64,000 nucleotides of DNA, taken from IMG/VR virus record IMGVR_UViG_3300031787_000103, positions 1-64,000 of that record; one strand, 5' to 3'. Source of the DNA: a virus. The notes beneath the pieces are model-generated. The model was given only the letters and a program-made list of their open reading frames with translations, was not told where the DNA came from and did no database searches. Within the stretch, counting starts at the first letter, position 1, and every line of letters starts with the position of its first letter. This document shows, piece by piece, positions 1-8,498 of the stretch. The translations under genes were made by a program, and so were the position numbers.

Positions 1-1129
1 CGGCATCGAAGTATGGCTGTGCAACTGTCTTTTCGGCGGGTTTATCGCGTCTTACAACCTCTCCTCCGTTGTGAGCCTCGGCTACAACTTTCTCCTTAAT
101 CTTTCCTTCGATTTGCGTCCGATACGCTTTCATCACATCTTGAAGTTGTGTACTCACAACCCTGTTCTCGATGTACTTCTGTACGGTTTCTTTCGCTTTG
201 TCGGCGGGAATTGTAAGGAATCCGGTAGAGATTTCCGATTTGATGGCTTGTCGAAGTTCAGGGCTAACCGCCACTGATATTTTTTCTCCGTCCACCTCCA
301 CGGTGAATTGGCTTAGATTGCTAACCGCTTTCTCCGCCTCACCGCTCCAAAAAGACTTCGCCTTTTCAAGGGCGCTTGCATGAGCCGCTTCGCTCTGCTG
401 TCGTTGTTGATACAAAATTGAGAAACTTTCGTTTCCTTTTGTCGGGATTGAATTGACTTTCTCTGATACAGATTTAATCGCAGAAGCAAGTTCAAGCTTT
501 AGACTTGGTGGGTATTGCTCCGGCCTGTCAGATAGGTCGATGTTGAAACGCTCGGCAATGGCCTGTTCGATTTCACGAACATTCATTACCTCCAAAATAG
601 ACGGGTCTTTTACCACCTGTGCAAGTGCAATAGTGTGGATAGGGTCGCCGCTCTTGAGCGCTTCGGGTGTGATTGACGCGATTTCCGCAGCAAGGCCCAC
701 ATCGCTTACGCCAAGGGTCTTAACCACGCCGTTAATCTTTGCGATTGTTTCGTTTGCATACGGCACTTCCAAATCTCCCTTGATCTTCTCAAAGGCAAGA
801 AAGTTCTCCTCAAGTTCCTTTAGCTTGCGATACTCGTCAATTTTGGCCTTGAGTTCGTCTTTGTCCATGACGCCAAACTCCGCGAAATCAAATGACGGTG
901 CGGGCTGTGGCTCAGGATTGGGTTCGGGTTGAGGCTCAGGCTGAGGTTCGGGGTCTGCAACCGGAGCGGGTTGAGGTTCGGGTTCAACTTTGTCCGCAAG
1001 GGGTTTATCCTCCCACGTCGGATACTTTTCGTTGAGATACTGCAAAGCCTCCGCTTGGGTAGCGATACCGCTTTCAATCATCGTGCTTACATCGCCGGGC
1101 AAGTTTTCCGGCAGGGTTTCAAAAGCCAT
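1..1129 (-). CDS. Scaffold-like head protein, C-terminus beyond the left edge
   Basis: An open frame starts at ATG 1129 and runs off the left edge (376 codons visible). Residues about 50-75 are a repetitive Pro/Glu tract built from PEPQPEP-type units, followed by a charged helical region rich in Lys, Glu and Ala. It begins 21 bp after the portal stop, and the capsid gene enters from the opposite edge of the window. A helical, acidic, low-complexity protein between portal and major capsid protein is what a scaffolding or capsid-assembly protein looks like. This role is inferred from position and composition; I recognise no conserved motif. Confidence 0.6.
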   Translation of the reverse strand, partial: MAFETLPENLPGDVSTMIESGIATQAEALQYLNEKYPTWEDKPLADKVEPEPQPAPVADPEPQPEPQPEPNPEPQPAPSFDFAEFGVMDKDELKAKIDEYRKLKELEENFLAFEKIKGDLEVPYANETIAKINGVVKTLGVSDVGLAAEIASITPEALKSGDPIHTIALAQVVKDPSILEVMNVREIEQAIAERFNIDLSDRPEQYPPSLKLELASAIKSVSEKVNSIPTKGNESFSILYQQRQQSEAAHASALEKAKSFWSGEAEKAVSNLSQFTVEVDGEKISVAVSPELRQAIKSEISTGFLTIPADKAKETVQKYIENRVVSTQLQDVMKAYRTQIEGKIKEKVVAEAHNGGEVVRRDKPAEKTVAQPYFDA

Positions 1130-1149
1130 TGTTTTAGCTGTTTTTATGG

Positions 1150-3501
1150 TTATACTTTTCCACTGATTTCATTGCCGTATTGGGCCTCCAAAGTGGCCTC
1201 AAGCTGTATTTGCTCAAGAATCTGCTCACCCTTAATCAACTCAATGTCGGTCTTTATTTGTCCCTCAAGTTGCTTGAGTTTCATTTCTTTCATAAGGTCT
1301 ACATTGGCCTTTGCCGCATAGGTCTGAACGTCAACTTGCGCTAACATCTGTGCCGCTTGCATCTTGGCCTGTTCAACCTGAATAGCCGCCTGTGCCTGCG
1401 CTGCGGATTGTTCCTGCAACATAGCCGCTGCCTCAAGTGCCTTTCTCTGTGCCTGACGTTCCTCGCTAAGTGAGAGATACCACGCCGCAAGTTTTACTTG
1501 GTCTTGCGTGATGAGTTGAACGATGAACTGATAGTCGCTTTCGGTAATACCCGTTCCGCCACTCTTACCAACCTTCTTGCTCTCGTTTGCAGATTGAATA
1601 ATCTGCATCTTTTCGGCCTGTGACGGCAGCGCTTCGAGTTTAATAGCAAGCTGCTCAAGGGTTGTGTCGCCTACCGATAGGATTGCTTCTATTCTTTCGC
1701 GGCCAATGATACCCTCGTAGTACTCACGGCACTTTTGGTCGAAACGAATATTGAGAATAGTCTTGGCAATAACGACACGGGCTGCTTTTTCCTTGAACTT
1801 AACCATCGCGTCTTTGAGCGGGAAAAGTGCGTTGTTGGTCGCGTCAACTTCCAACTGACTAACGCCTAATCCTTTCTCCGAGGACACGTTTGGCGACGCT
1901 GCAAGGGCTTGTGTAATACCCGCAACGTCCAAAATCTTCATTAGGTAGTACTCAAGCATATTCGTCCATTCGGCTGCTTGCTTACCTAATCCTCCCTCCA
2001 ACTCTTGAATAGACGACGCTCCGGTTACAACCTTACCCATCACCATTGAGGACTTGTAAAGTTGCGTACCGTTCTGACGACGAATCTGAATAAGGTCAAG
2101 GGGCTTCATTACCCCGTCACCAAGTGAAATATTTTGAAGAGCTGTAACGTCAATCGCAAAACCTTTCGGTGCTGCTGCCCAAACCGCGGCTTGGAGTTTA
2201 AGCCATGAGTGCATTGTCGCGTCGTATAGCGGCAAACAACGCTCGGTAATACTCATGCCTTCTACACGCTCAACGAAGTAGGATGATTTAGCCTCGTCCT
2301 TAGTTTCCTTGACGATGTTCTTCTGACGACCGTAATCAAACAAGAACTGTGTGCCGAGGATATACTTACCCTCGTAAATCACCATGTTTGATACTATATC
2401 GGTCTTGCGCTTGCGACCGTCGGCATACGGGGCTTTTTCCTTGCGCTCGGTGTCTTTGTCGTAGATATACTTACCGTCTTTAGTCTCTCGGCCTGTGTAA
2501 TAGGTTAAGTCGTTAGACAAATACTCAAATTCAAGAACATCTACCTCGAAGTCTTCCCAACGGAATCTGTTTGTTACAGGGTCACGAACATCGTAGAACT
2601 CCCATGTATTGGTAAGTCCGAGGCTTGGGAAGTAGGTCTTTGCCACTTCTCGCACCTTTTCTTCCGAATACCCCTCGTCAACAAGTACGTTGCGAATTTC
2701 TGCAAGACGGTACTTTTCAAGGTGTCCTATGAAGTTCGGGGCTTTCTCGCGCAAATCATCTACCCATGCCATTACAAGCCTTTTGGGTGCGATGTGCTTA
2801 ATCTTTGTCGCTCCTGTCTTTTGGCAGACGTACTGCTTGCCGCAAATGAAGTTACACTCGATTAAGTCGTCAACGCTCTTAGTGCGAATATCCGGCCACG
2901 ACGAAATATCGAAAGTGTGCTGTGCGATGTCCTCAATAGCGGTTTCATACGCTAATTTGAAGCCCCCTAATTTATCGTAGAGTTCAAGTTCCTGCTCGTT
3001 CTGAGGCTCCCATTGGTTGTGTTTTACGGGAAGTCCTGCTTTGACTTTAAGTTGCTTGAACTTAGCCTCATAGAACATTCGCCACTTCATCGTCTTGCGC
3101 TCGGCAATACTTTGAGGGTTAAGGCTATTGGCTTCTACTTTGTAGTCCGAGGATGATAGTATGGACTGAATGATGGCCCGAACCTTTGGGGCGTAGGACA
3201 CGATACGAAAGTCCACGTTGGCGTATCCTTTTCTTGCAAAGTTCTTTCTCGCAAGTTCGGGCATATCCTTCGTCGCGCCCGTGAACCAATCCTTGTAAAC
3301 ACCGTTGTCCTGACGGCCTTCAAGGTATGAACGATACATAGTGAAGACGTTGGAATTATCGTAACCCCAATACGTTGCGTTAGTCGAAAAACGCGACCAA
3401 ATCGCATCTGCCACACGTTTGCCCCACTCTTTTTTCTCTTTCTTTTCGGGGTCAATATCGTCGGGAGGAAACGTAACTGCTGTACCGGCGTAGCGTATCA
3501 T
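1150..3501 (-). CDS. Portal protein
   Basis: About 783 residues from ATG 3501, the size seen for portals of large podoviruses. It lies directly downstream of the terminase large subunit and upstream of the scaffold-like gene, the standard portal position. The C-terminal 130 residues are Gln/Ala-rich and coiled-coil-like, as in the portal barrel. I prefer ATG 3501 to the TTG nine bases upstream because a -7 box (TATCTTTG, 3515-3508 on the minus strand) ends six bases before the ATG, so the TTG would fall inside the promoter. The portal forms the dodecameric DNA channel at the head vertex. The family call rests on context, size and general composition. Confidence 0.75.
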   Translation of the reverse strand: MIRYAGTAVTFPPDDIDPEKKEKKEWGKRVADAIWSRFSTNATYWGYDNSNVFTMYRSYLEGRQDNGVYKDWFTGATKDMPELARKNFARKGYANVDFRIVSYAPKVRAIIQSILSSSDYKVEANSLNPQSIAERKTMKWRMFYEAKFKQLKVKAGLPVKHNQWEPQNEQELELYDKLGGFKLAYETAIEDIAQHTFDISSWPDIRTKSVDDLIECNFICGKQYVCQKTGATKIKHIAPKRLVMAWVDDLREKAPNFIGHLEKYRLAEIRNVLVDEGYSEEKVREVAKTYFPSLGLTNTWEFYDVRDPVTNRFRWEDFEVDVLEFEYLSNDLTYYTGRETKDGKYIYDKDTERKEKAPYADGRKRKTDIVSNMVIYEGKYILGTQFLFDYGRQKNIVKETKDEAKSSYFVERVEGMSITERCLPLYDATMHSWLKLQAAVWAAAPKGFAIDVTALQNISLGDGVMKPLDLIQIRRQNGTQLYKSSMVMGKVVTGASSIQELEGGLGKQAAEWTNMLEYYLMKILDVAGITQALAASPNVSSEKGLGVSQLEVDATNNALFPLKDAMVKFKEKAARVVIAKTILNIRFDQKCREYYEGIIGRERIEAILSVGDTTLEQLAIKLEALPSQAEKMQIIQSANESKKVGKSGGTGITESDYQFIVQLITQDQVKLAAWYLSLSEERQAQRKALEAAAMLQEQSAAQAQAAIQVEQAKMQAAQMLAQVDVQTYAAKANVDLMKEMKLKQLEGQIKTDIELIKGEQILEQIQLEATLEAQYGNEISGKV

Positions 3502-3507
3502 TGCTAA

Positions 3508-3515
3508 CAAAGATA
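3508..3515 (-). promoter_or_regulatory. -7 box of a predicted leaderless promoter for the portal gene
   Basis: Reading the minus strand, TATCTTTG is followed by six bases and then ATG 3501. This matches the Bacteroidota -7 consensus TAnnTTTG and predicts transcription starting at or next to the start codon. Confidence 0.5.
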
Positions 3516-3566
3516 GTTTAACACTTCATTAAGCATTTTTTGTTTCAAAGAATGTTTAGAGAAACG

Positions 3567-3574
3567 TATATTTG
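3567..3574 (+). promoter_or_regulatory. -7 box of a predicted leaderless promoter for the DUF3310-type gene
   Basis: TATATTTG lies four bases upstream of ATG 3579, with a TTTG-containing -33 region near 3540-3550. It is divergent from the portal promoter, and the two share about 60 bp. Confidence 0.55.
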
Positions 3575-3578
3575 GGGC

Positions 3579-3827
3579 ATGAGTAACAAGACTAACCCCG
3601 ACCACTACAAAAAGCACTCGAAAGAAGTGTGGCAAATGATGATTGACGTTTATGGCGTGGAGAAAACCGTAGCGTTCTTTGAGGTTTCAGCGTTTAAGTA
3701 CAGAATGAGGGCAGGGCTTAAAGGAACTGAGTCAATCACTGATGATATTGAAAAGGCTCTTAAATGCGAAAGCATGATTGAGCAAATCAAAAGTCAATAC
3801 TCAAACGTCCCAAACGGACTGTCGTAA
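3579..3827 (+). CDS. DUF3310-type small protein
   Basis: An 82-residue protein containing NPDHYK near the N-terminus, then EVWQMMIDVYG and a segment with FKYRMRAGLKG and EKALKC. This matches the NPxHYxxG...EVWD...KYLxRAGxKG...DLxKA layout of DUF3310 proteins, which are common in phages and sometimes fused to nucleotide kinases. The start is ATG 3579 because a -7 box abuts it. It is the only plus-strand gene inside the minus-strand packaging block, and its 3' end overlaps the end of the terminase gene by 34 bp on the opposite strand. The biochemical function of the family is not established. Confidence 0.7.
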   Translation: MSNKTNPDHYKKHSKEVWQMMIDVYGVEKTVAFFEVSAFKYRMRAGLKGTESITDDIEKALKCESMIEQIKSQYSNVPNGLS

Positions 3828-6202
3828 TCCTTCGGTCTTTGGTCGTCGAAACTTTGAGGGTACTTGGAATAAGCGCCTACCAAAGCAACACCACTCGCAG
3901 CAGTTAAATCTCGGTTGGTCATATCGTCCGGCCCGTTAAGCGCATACCAATCCTCCAAAATGTTAAGGTGGTTTTCGTATTGTCCGTAACGCTGAATGTA
4001 CTCTTGGACACGGCTCAAAATATCGGTCTTACTTGCTCCGGTAGTCTTTATGCCGGGCATTGAAAGTGGCGCGCCGAAGTGGTCTATAAGGTGCAAAAGG
4101 TAGCCATGATAACCCCAATCTCTGAACTTGTCGGCAATAAGCGGCCAGTTCATTTCGGGAAACGCAAAAGCACCGTACAAGATACAAGCCTTTAGCATCT
4201 CCTCTGCAAACTGCTCAGGTTCAGGTGGACGGTTTACATAGTCCAAAACAAACTTATTGGACGACCATTGTTCGATAGGTTTATCTTCGTCGTCAATCAG
4301 ATAATCACGGCGATAGAACATTGCACCCGCGCCTTTTGAGCCGTCGGACACAATATCTTCTTCCCTAAAGCCATAGGGGTCAATACCTAAGATGAACTTT
4401 CCACACACCGAAGGGTCAGGCATCCATCCGTCAATCGTGGGGTCGTAGACCTTCTTATTTCTAAGTTCCGGCTCAGGGATAAACGACACATGGAACATTC
4501 CCGTTGGGTCGTCCACAACTCTCACGTCACCGCCAAAGTCTGCCTTCCATTCAAGACTCACGGTTCGGGTCAGCGATGATCGGCGTGTAAATCTGAGATA
4601 AGAAATACGATTACGAAGGATAGCCACGTTAAAGCCCGACGTTGAGCGGCCCGTTGTCATACCCTCGCGCAAGGTGTTTGGAAAGTCGCGCATTTCGCTT
4701 ATCAACCTTTCCTCGTCACCCGCAGCGCTCAAAGCACTTCTCTTGTTTTCTAAAGCCGTCTTTGCGCCTACGCTTGTAAATGTCCCGTCGGTTGTTTCCA
4801 CGGGTTTTTTCGGGTCGTCAATAATCGGCATACCGAACTTATCAAAGAACCCGTCAAGTCCGTCAAAGGCCGGTTCCATATACACCAAAAGACCTGAGCG
4901 CGTCTGCCCGTTTCTATCCCTGTCCTCAAAGTATGAGTCCTTAATCAAAGACTGAAACTGACGACCACCGCCGCTATCCATTTCACCAAACGTCGAGGAT
5001 ATAAGCGATAGGCCGTGGTAGCGGAAACCCTGTGAGATACATTTACGGTGAATACTCCACCATTCGTTGAGGTCGTAGACCGAGTTTTCAATCTTACCGC
5101 CCTCATCCCTCATACAGAAGTGTAGCATAGTTCCGTCGAACGCCCTTTCGCCACTTGCACGGGGTTCTATCCATCCTTCGTGGGCTAAAACTTGCCTGTC
5201 CGTTACACCTAAGTTTGTCCTATCTGCCGGAAACTGAAAGTTCAATCGCTCTTTTGGATTACTCGAACCGTCGTGTGCGGGTTTGAAAAAGAACGGTAAC
5301 TTTTGCCACGGCTTAATCACTTGGTCAAGGTAAACCGTTGTTGCTTTCTCGTCGTTCAAACTCTGAATACCCCCGTTTCTCTGACGGGCCTCGGTGACAA
5401 TACAATACCCAATCGCGCAGTCCATTGACGTCGAACCTTTACGTCTACGCTTGGGGTTAATCATCCCCGCAACCGTCCGTGTGGGCATTTCCACATAGAA
5501 TCCTTCCTTAGAGTCCTCGCCGCGAACCGTGAAGTCTATTCCGGCGTCCGATAACTTCTTGCAGAAATCATTTACCCCGTCCTCGCCGTATAGCTTGGAA
5601 AAGTATCGAATCTTTGGCGACCCTTGTTCACGGTAATATACCGCGTACTGATACCATGCTTCATGCGTAGTATAACAATACCGGACAAAATGAAATCGTC
5701 TGCGGTCGTTGTCGCGGTAATCGGGCCGTCCGTTTGAACCCTTTCTATTATTGGTAATCGACCAATAGTTGAGGTAGAAGTAATGCCACGGGTCAATGTA
5801 CGTTGGCTTGCCGTTGATAAACGTCCAATAGCCTACATACCTCCTTTTAATCTCCCGCTTAATCCATTCTATCTCGTCGGCGTAGTACTTCTTGTTGTCG
5901 CGGAGTTCTTGATACACGGTTTCGACCGATACCGTTTTACCCTTAGACACCCCGTACTTTCTCTTGATAACCGGAATGATATTGGCAATCTTGTCCGGCA
6001 TTGTCTGATACCGGAATACCTGTTCTTCGGGCTTTAACCCATACCCGTCAACGTACTTAATGGCTTCATCCCATGACACGGGGTGGCCTAATTGTTCGGA
6101 GTAGAAGTCAGTAAGCGACGGCAATAGTATTCGCTGCGGTCGCAAAATGTCGTCATATTGGTTGACTAAGAACTGACTATCTTCCTGAACGTAATCACTC
6201 AC
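3794..6202 (-). CDS. terL: Terminase large subunit
   Basis: An 802-residue packaging motor candidate. A basic loop RRRKGST near residue 255 could be a divergent Walker A. A hydrophobic stretch followed by MRDEGGK near residue 365 looks like Walker B with the catalytic acid. ILGIDPYGFREED near residue 615 resembles the first acidic motif of the RNase-H-like nuclease domain. The protein would cut concatemers and pump DNA through the portal. The gene sits just upstream of the portal, as usual. No separate small terminase subunit is obvious; the unknown genes immediately upstream (6211-7381) are candidates. It overlaps the plus-strand gene 3579-3827 tail to tail. Confidence 0.82.
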   Translation of the reverse strand: MSDYVQEDSQFLVNQYDDILRPQRILLPSLTDFYSEQLGHPVSWDEAIKYVDGYGLKPEEQVFRYQTMPDKIANIIPVIKRKYGVSKGKTVSVETVYQELRDNKKYYADEIEWIKREIKRRYVGYWTFINGKPTYIDPWHYFYLNYWSITNNRKGSNGRPDYRDNDRRRFHFVRYCYTTHEAWYQYAVYYREQGSPKIRYFSKLYGEDGVNDFCKKLSDAGIDFTVRGEDSKEGFYVEMPTRTVAGMINPKRRRKGSTSMDCAIGYCIVTEARQRNGGIQSLNDEKATTVYLDQVIKPWQKLPFFFKPAHDGSSNPKERLNFQFPADRTNLGVTDRQVLAHEGWIEPRASGERAFDGTMLHFCMRDEGGKIENSVYDLNEWWSIHRKCISQGFRYHGLSLISSTFGEMDSGGGRQFQSLIKDSYFEDRDRNGQTRSGLLVYMEPAFDGLDGFFDKFGMPIIDDPKKPVETTDGTFTSVGAKTALENKRSALSAAGDEERLISEMRDFPNTLREGMTTGRSTSGFNVAILRNRISYLRFTRRSSLTRTVSLEWKADFGGDVRVVDDPTGMFHVSFIPEPELRNKKVYDPTIDGWMPDPSVCGKFILGIDPYGFREEDIVSDGSKGAGAMFYRRDYLIDDEDKPIEQWSSNKFVLDYVNRPPEPEQFAEEMLKACILYGAFAFPEMNWPLIADKFRDWGYHGYLLHLIDHFGAPLSMPGIKTTGASKTDILSRVQEYIQRYGQYENHLNILEDWYALNGPDDMTNRDLTAASGVALVGAYSKYPQSFDDQRPKDYDSPFGTFEY

Positions 6203-6210
6203 GGGTTAGT

Positions 6211-6375
6211 TTATTTTCTGAATATGACGGGTTCTATCCCAAAGAAAACACCGTTTCGGTAGTAGTGTATTTCGCCGTTAGTCTTTTCCTTAGACCAATC
6301 AAAGCCAAATTGTACGTTGAAGTGCATTTTATTGTCGGCGTTTAGGTTGTGATGTGGGTTTTGGGTGCAATCCAT
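6211..6375 (-). CDS. Hypothetical small protein upstream of terminase
   Basis: A 54-residue frame starting at ATG 6375, which shares one base with the stop of the preceding gene (TAATG). It ends 9 bp before the terminase start, so it fits tightly into the operon. The sequence is rich in aromatic and charged residues (FGFDWSKEK, EIHYYRNG). I do not recognise it. Confidence 0.6.
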   Translation of the reverse strand: MDCTQNPHHNLNADNKMHFNVQFGFDWSKEKTNGEIHYYRNGVFFGIEPVIFRK

Positions 6376-7019
6376 TACGGTAATACTTTATCAAACACGT
6401 TTCCATTGTTGGCCCATTCGACCATGTACTCCTCCGGCATAATGCCCAAATTCTCGTCGGCCAAAAACTGCATCAAATCGCCCTCTAACTCACGGGACTT
6501 CTCACCCATCAAAATGCGGTCACGGGCTGAAACAAGTTCCTCCCTACACATCGTAATGGCCTCTTGCAAGGTCTTGGCTTCCTTAATGTCCGATACGTCC
6601 TCTAAACTCTTTTGGAGTAAGTTGTAGTAACGAAGTTCCTGAGTACGCGCAAGTGACCAATCCTCTGAGTTTTGAAGCCGGAGGAATAGGATAGCCATTC
6701 GACGAAACGCCGCGTTCTTAAACAAGGCAATATCGTTGACGTACTCAGGATACTCGTTGTTGTGGTTAGGGTTAATGTTCAAAAATCTCAAAGCCCAATC
6801 CTTACGCTTGGAAAGGTCGGGATAGACCTCAATGCCCGGCGAACCCGGCCCGTACATAAGGCACAAATACCGCATAGGCAACTCGTAGTTAATCCCATGC
6901 GGCAATCCTTCGTTGTTGGCAAAGACTCCCGAGTGTCGCCAAAGGTCGGCATACCTCGTCACAACGCTTGTTTGGTCGTCGAGTTGGTCTACACGGTATT
7001 TGGCTTTCGAGAAGTCCAT
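6375..7019 (-). CDS. Hypothetical packaging-operon protein
   Basis: 214 residues, mostly helical and acidic, with no signal or membrane segment. It lies two genes upstream of the terminase large subunit and is coupled to the genes on both sides by overlaps of one base. Position would suit a terminase small subunit or another packaging factor, but I see no DNA-binding motif that I can name, so the function is left open. Confidence 0.65.
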   Translation of the reverse strand: MDFSKAKYRVDQLDDQTSVVTRYADLWRHSGVFANNEGLPHGINYELPMRYLCLMYGPGSPGIEVYPDLSKRKDWALRFLNINPNHNNEYPEYVNDIALFKNAAFRRMAILFLRLQNSEDWSLARTQELRYYNLLQKSLEDVSDIKEAKTLQEAITMCREELVSARDRILMGEKSRELEGDLMQFLADENLGIMPEEYMVEWANNGNVFDKVLP

Positions 7020-7381
7020 TACTTACGGTTAGGCTTGTTGCGCGGGTTTTTCTTAATCGGCTTCTTGCCCGTGGCTTTTGACTTGATATTCTGCTTGGAA
7101 TTTAGGCTGTCAAGTCGGGATTGAAGACCGATAATCTTCTGCTCAAGTCCGTTTGTATAGTCCTCAAGTTCTTTAATGCGTCTTATGGTTTCAATCTGAC
7201 GGTCTTCGAGGTTTGTTGTCCTCGCTTGAAGGGCCGCAATCTGAGCCGTGATCTTACCGAACTCGTCGCGCCAACTTTTTAGTGTCTCTTTGAAATTGAG
7301 TTCAAGCGCGTTGAAACTTGCCTTAATATCCGTGACTTCTTTGCCGACGGAAAACCAATTACCCATCTTTCCTAGACCCAT
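7019..7381 (-). CDS. Hypothetical coiled-coil protein
   Basis: 120 residues. Residues about 20-95 form one long heptad-patterned coiled coil (IAALQARTTNLEDRQIETI and following), and the C-terminus is a strongly basic tail with repeated Lys/Arg/Asn (KKPIKKNPRNKPNRK). The basic tail could bind DNA and the coil could make it oligomeric. It is one base upstream of the next operon member. Role unknown. Confidence 0.65.
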   Translation of the reverse strand: MGLGKMGNWFSVGKEVTDIKASFNALELNFKETLKSWRDEFGKITAQIAALQARTTNLEDRQIETIRRIKELEDYTNGLEQKIIGLQSRLDSLNSKQNIKSKATGKKPIKKNPRNKPNRK

Positions 7382-7392
7382 TGTTTTGAGTG

Positions 7393-7659
7393 TTAAAGTG
7401 TTAAAATTTCTTTCGCGTCCGCTAATGTAATACCTTTTTGCTGCATTCGGTACAACAATTCGTCGTTAAAGTTGTTAACAAAGCGCACGAACAAGGGGTT
7501 GACCATAAACGTGTTACCATGCTTGTCCTCCACATAAGCCCTGTGTATTATAGCGCCTATCTCCTCCTCGAAGGATAGGAATAACCCGTGGAAATAGCCG
7601 TCCGAGCCGTGGACTAAGACATCTATAATCTCGCCGTCCCACTGATAGTCCGGTGGCAT
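7393..7659 (-). CDS. Hypothetical protein
   Basis: 88 residues from ATG 7659, starting 5 bp after the stop of the preceding small gene. GTG 7680 in the same frame is an alternative start overlapping that gene. The sequence is mixed beta and alpha with many aromatic residues (GYFHGLFLSFEEEIG). No recognised family. Confidence 0.6.
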   Translation of the reverse strand: MPPDYQWDGEIIDVLVHGSDGYFHGLFLSFEEEIGAIIHRAYVEDKHGNTFMVNPLFVRFVNNFNDELLYRMQQKGITLADAKEILTL

Positions 7660-7663
7660 GAAC

Positions 7664-7828
7664 TTACACGGTCGTAACACGGGGCTGTATGCTGAAAAAT
7701 TCGCCTTTCTTTCCTTTCTCTATCGCTTCCAATCTCTTTCTCTCGCAGTCTTCCCACGATAGGCACGGCTCGATCACCTGCTCACCATGCTTGTTGAACC
7801 TTACAAGGTCGTACATAATCTTGTTCAT
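7664..7828 (-). CDS. Hypothetical small protein, first gene of the packaging operon
   Basis: A 54-residue frame from ATG 7828, with Cys, Trp and basic residues in the middle and a charged C-terminal half. A -7 box (TATCTTCG on the minus strand, 7840-7833) ends four bases before the ATG, predicting a leaderless transcript and supporting the start. One copy of the dispersed motif (7764-7773, one mismatch) lies inside the frame. Function unknown. Confidence 0.6.
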   Translation of the reverse strand: MNKIMYDLVRFNKHGEQVIEPCLSWEDCERKRLEAIEKGKKGEFFSIQPRVTTV

Positions 7829-7832
7829 GGGG

Positions 7833-7840
7833 CGAAGATA
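7833..7840 (-). promoter_or_regulatory. -7 box for the packaging operon
   Basis: On the minus strand TATCTTCG is followed by CCCC and ATG 7828. The same box-CCCC-ATG arrangement occurs at 22962, 34228, 35957 and 36242, so it appears to be a class of phage promoter. Confidence 0.55.
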
Positions 7841-7881
7841 GTTAATCCTTTGTTAAAAGCAACAAAATTGGAAATTCAGTC

Positions 7882-7889
7882 GTATCTTT
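7882..7889 (+). promoter_or_regulatory. -7 box for the SSB-like gene
   Basis: TATCTTTG sits 19 bases upstream of ATG 7909. Just upstream, 7840-7870, is AT-rich with TTTGTTAAAAGC and AAATTGG as -33 candidates. It is divergent from the packaging operon promoter about 45 bp away. Confidence 0.55.
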
Positions 7890-7908
7890 GGCGAACAATT
7901 ACGAGAAA

Positions 7909-8247
7909 ATGAAAGTACAACTCAAAGGCACTGTTGTAAGTGTCGACATCAAAAAAGGAACTTCCAAGAAGGGTTCTGAATGGAAGTCAAAAACAATCGT
8001 CCTTGAAACAGGCGACAAGTACAAAGAGTATTACCCCGTTGAGTTCGGAGGCGACAACTTCGACAAAGCAGACGGTATTCGTAACGGCGACAACGTAGAA
8101 ATCGAAGGCTACCTCGGTGGTCGAAAATGGGAGAAAGACGGCAAGACTTCTTACTTCCTCAGTGTCCGTGGATTTGAGGTTGCTATTCAGGGTAGTGCGG
8201 CTAAATCAAGCGGTCAGCCTATGGAAGAATCGCCTCTCCCCTTCTGA
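7909..8247 (+). CDS. OB-fold single-stranded DNA binding-like protein (DUF3127 type)
   Basis: 112 residues with the beta-rich pattern of an OB fold (VQLKGTVVSVDIKKGTSKKG, later GDNVEIEGYLGGRKWEKDGK) and a disordered C-terminus ending in ESPLPF. The acidic-hydrophobic tail resembles the last residues of bacterial SSB (DDIPF), which recruit partner proteins. This layout matches the DUF3127 group common in Bacteroidota and their phages. ATG 7909 is chosen over an in-frame TTG at 7888 because the TTG overlaps the -7 box. It is transcribed alone, between its own promoter and a strong terminator, which suits a protein needed in quantity. Confidence 0.7.
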   Translation: MKVQLKGTVVSVDIKKGTSKKGSEWKSKTIVLETGDKYKEYYPVEFGGDNFDKADGIRNGDNVEIEGYLGGRKWEKDGKTSYFLSVRGFEVAIQGSAAKSSGQPMEESPLPF

Positions 8248-8271
8248 TGTAGCAATTATTCCTCTATTATA

Positions 8272-8324
8272 GCCCCTGCCTCACCTCGTATCTGCATTAC
8301 AGGTGACCGCAGGGGTTGTTTTTT
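8272..8324 (+). terminator. Intrinsic terminator after the SSB-like gene
   Basis: CCCCTGC (8273-8279) pairs with GCAGGGG (8309-8315), and an inner CACCT/AGGTG pair extends the stem. A run of Ts (TTGTTTTTT) follows. Confidence 0.8.
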
Positions 8325-8368
8325 GCAGATTTTTAACAAATAACTTTTGGTGGTGCAGTTTCTTTTAC

Positions 8369-8376
8369 TATATTTG
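8369..8376 (+). promoter_or_regulatory. -7 box for the replication operon
   Basis: TATATTTG with ACTTTTGG about 20 bp upstream as the -33 element. The first ATG (8391) is 14 bases downstream. Confidence 0.6.
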
Positions 8377-8390
8377 CCGTGCCACCAAGT

Positions 8391-8498
8391 ATGAACACAA
8401 CTAATCATACCCTCACCCGTCCCGCACACGCCGTAACAGGCGGCTTGGTGGCCCTTGCTCGCGGTTCGTGGTGGGGGTTCAACTTTTCAATCACATGA
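8391..8498 (+). CDS. Hypothetical 35-residue leader protein of the replication operon
   Basis: First ATG after the promoter. The frame encodes 35 residues, Thr/His-rich then with a Trp-Trp-Gly segment, and its TGA overlaps the ATG of the nuclease gene (ATGA). The overlap suggests translational coupling. It may be a short functional peptide or only a coupling leader. Confidence 0.45.
   Translation: MNTTNHTLTRPAHAVTGGLVALARGSWWGFNFSIT

Noticed and set aside
453-1321. Long plus-strand frames over the scaffold and portal genes
   Set aside because: They are shadows of the minus-strand genes, which have start contexts, size and gene order to support them.
6375-7019. Naming this gene terminase small subunit
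   Set aside because: Position fits, but no helix-turn-helix or other family feature supports it.
7888-7908. TTG start adding seven residues to the SSB-like protein
   Set aside because: The TTG is part of the -7 box TATCTTTG; the ATG at 7909 follows an ordinary leader.
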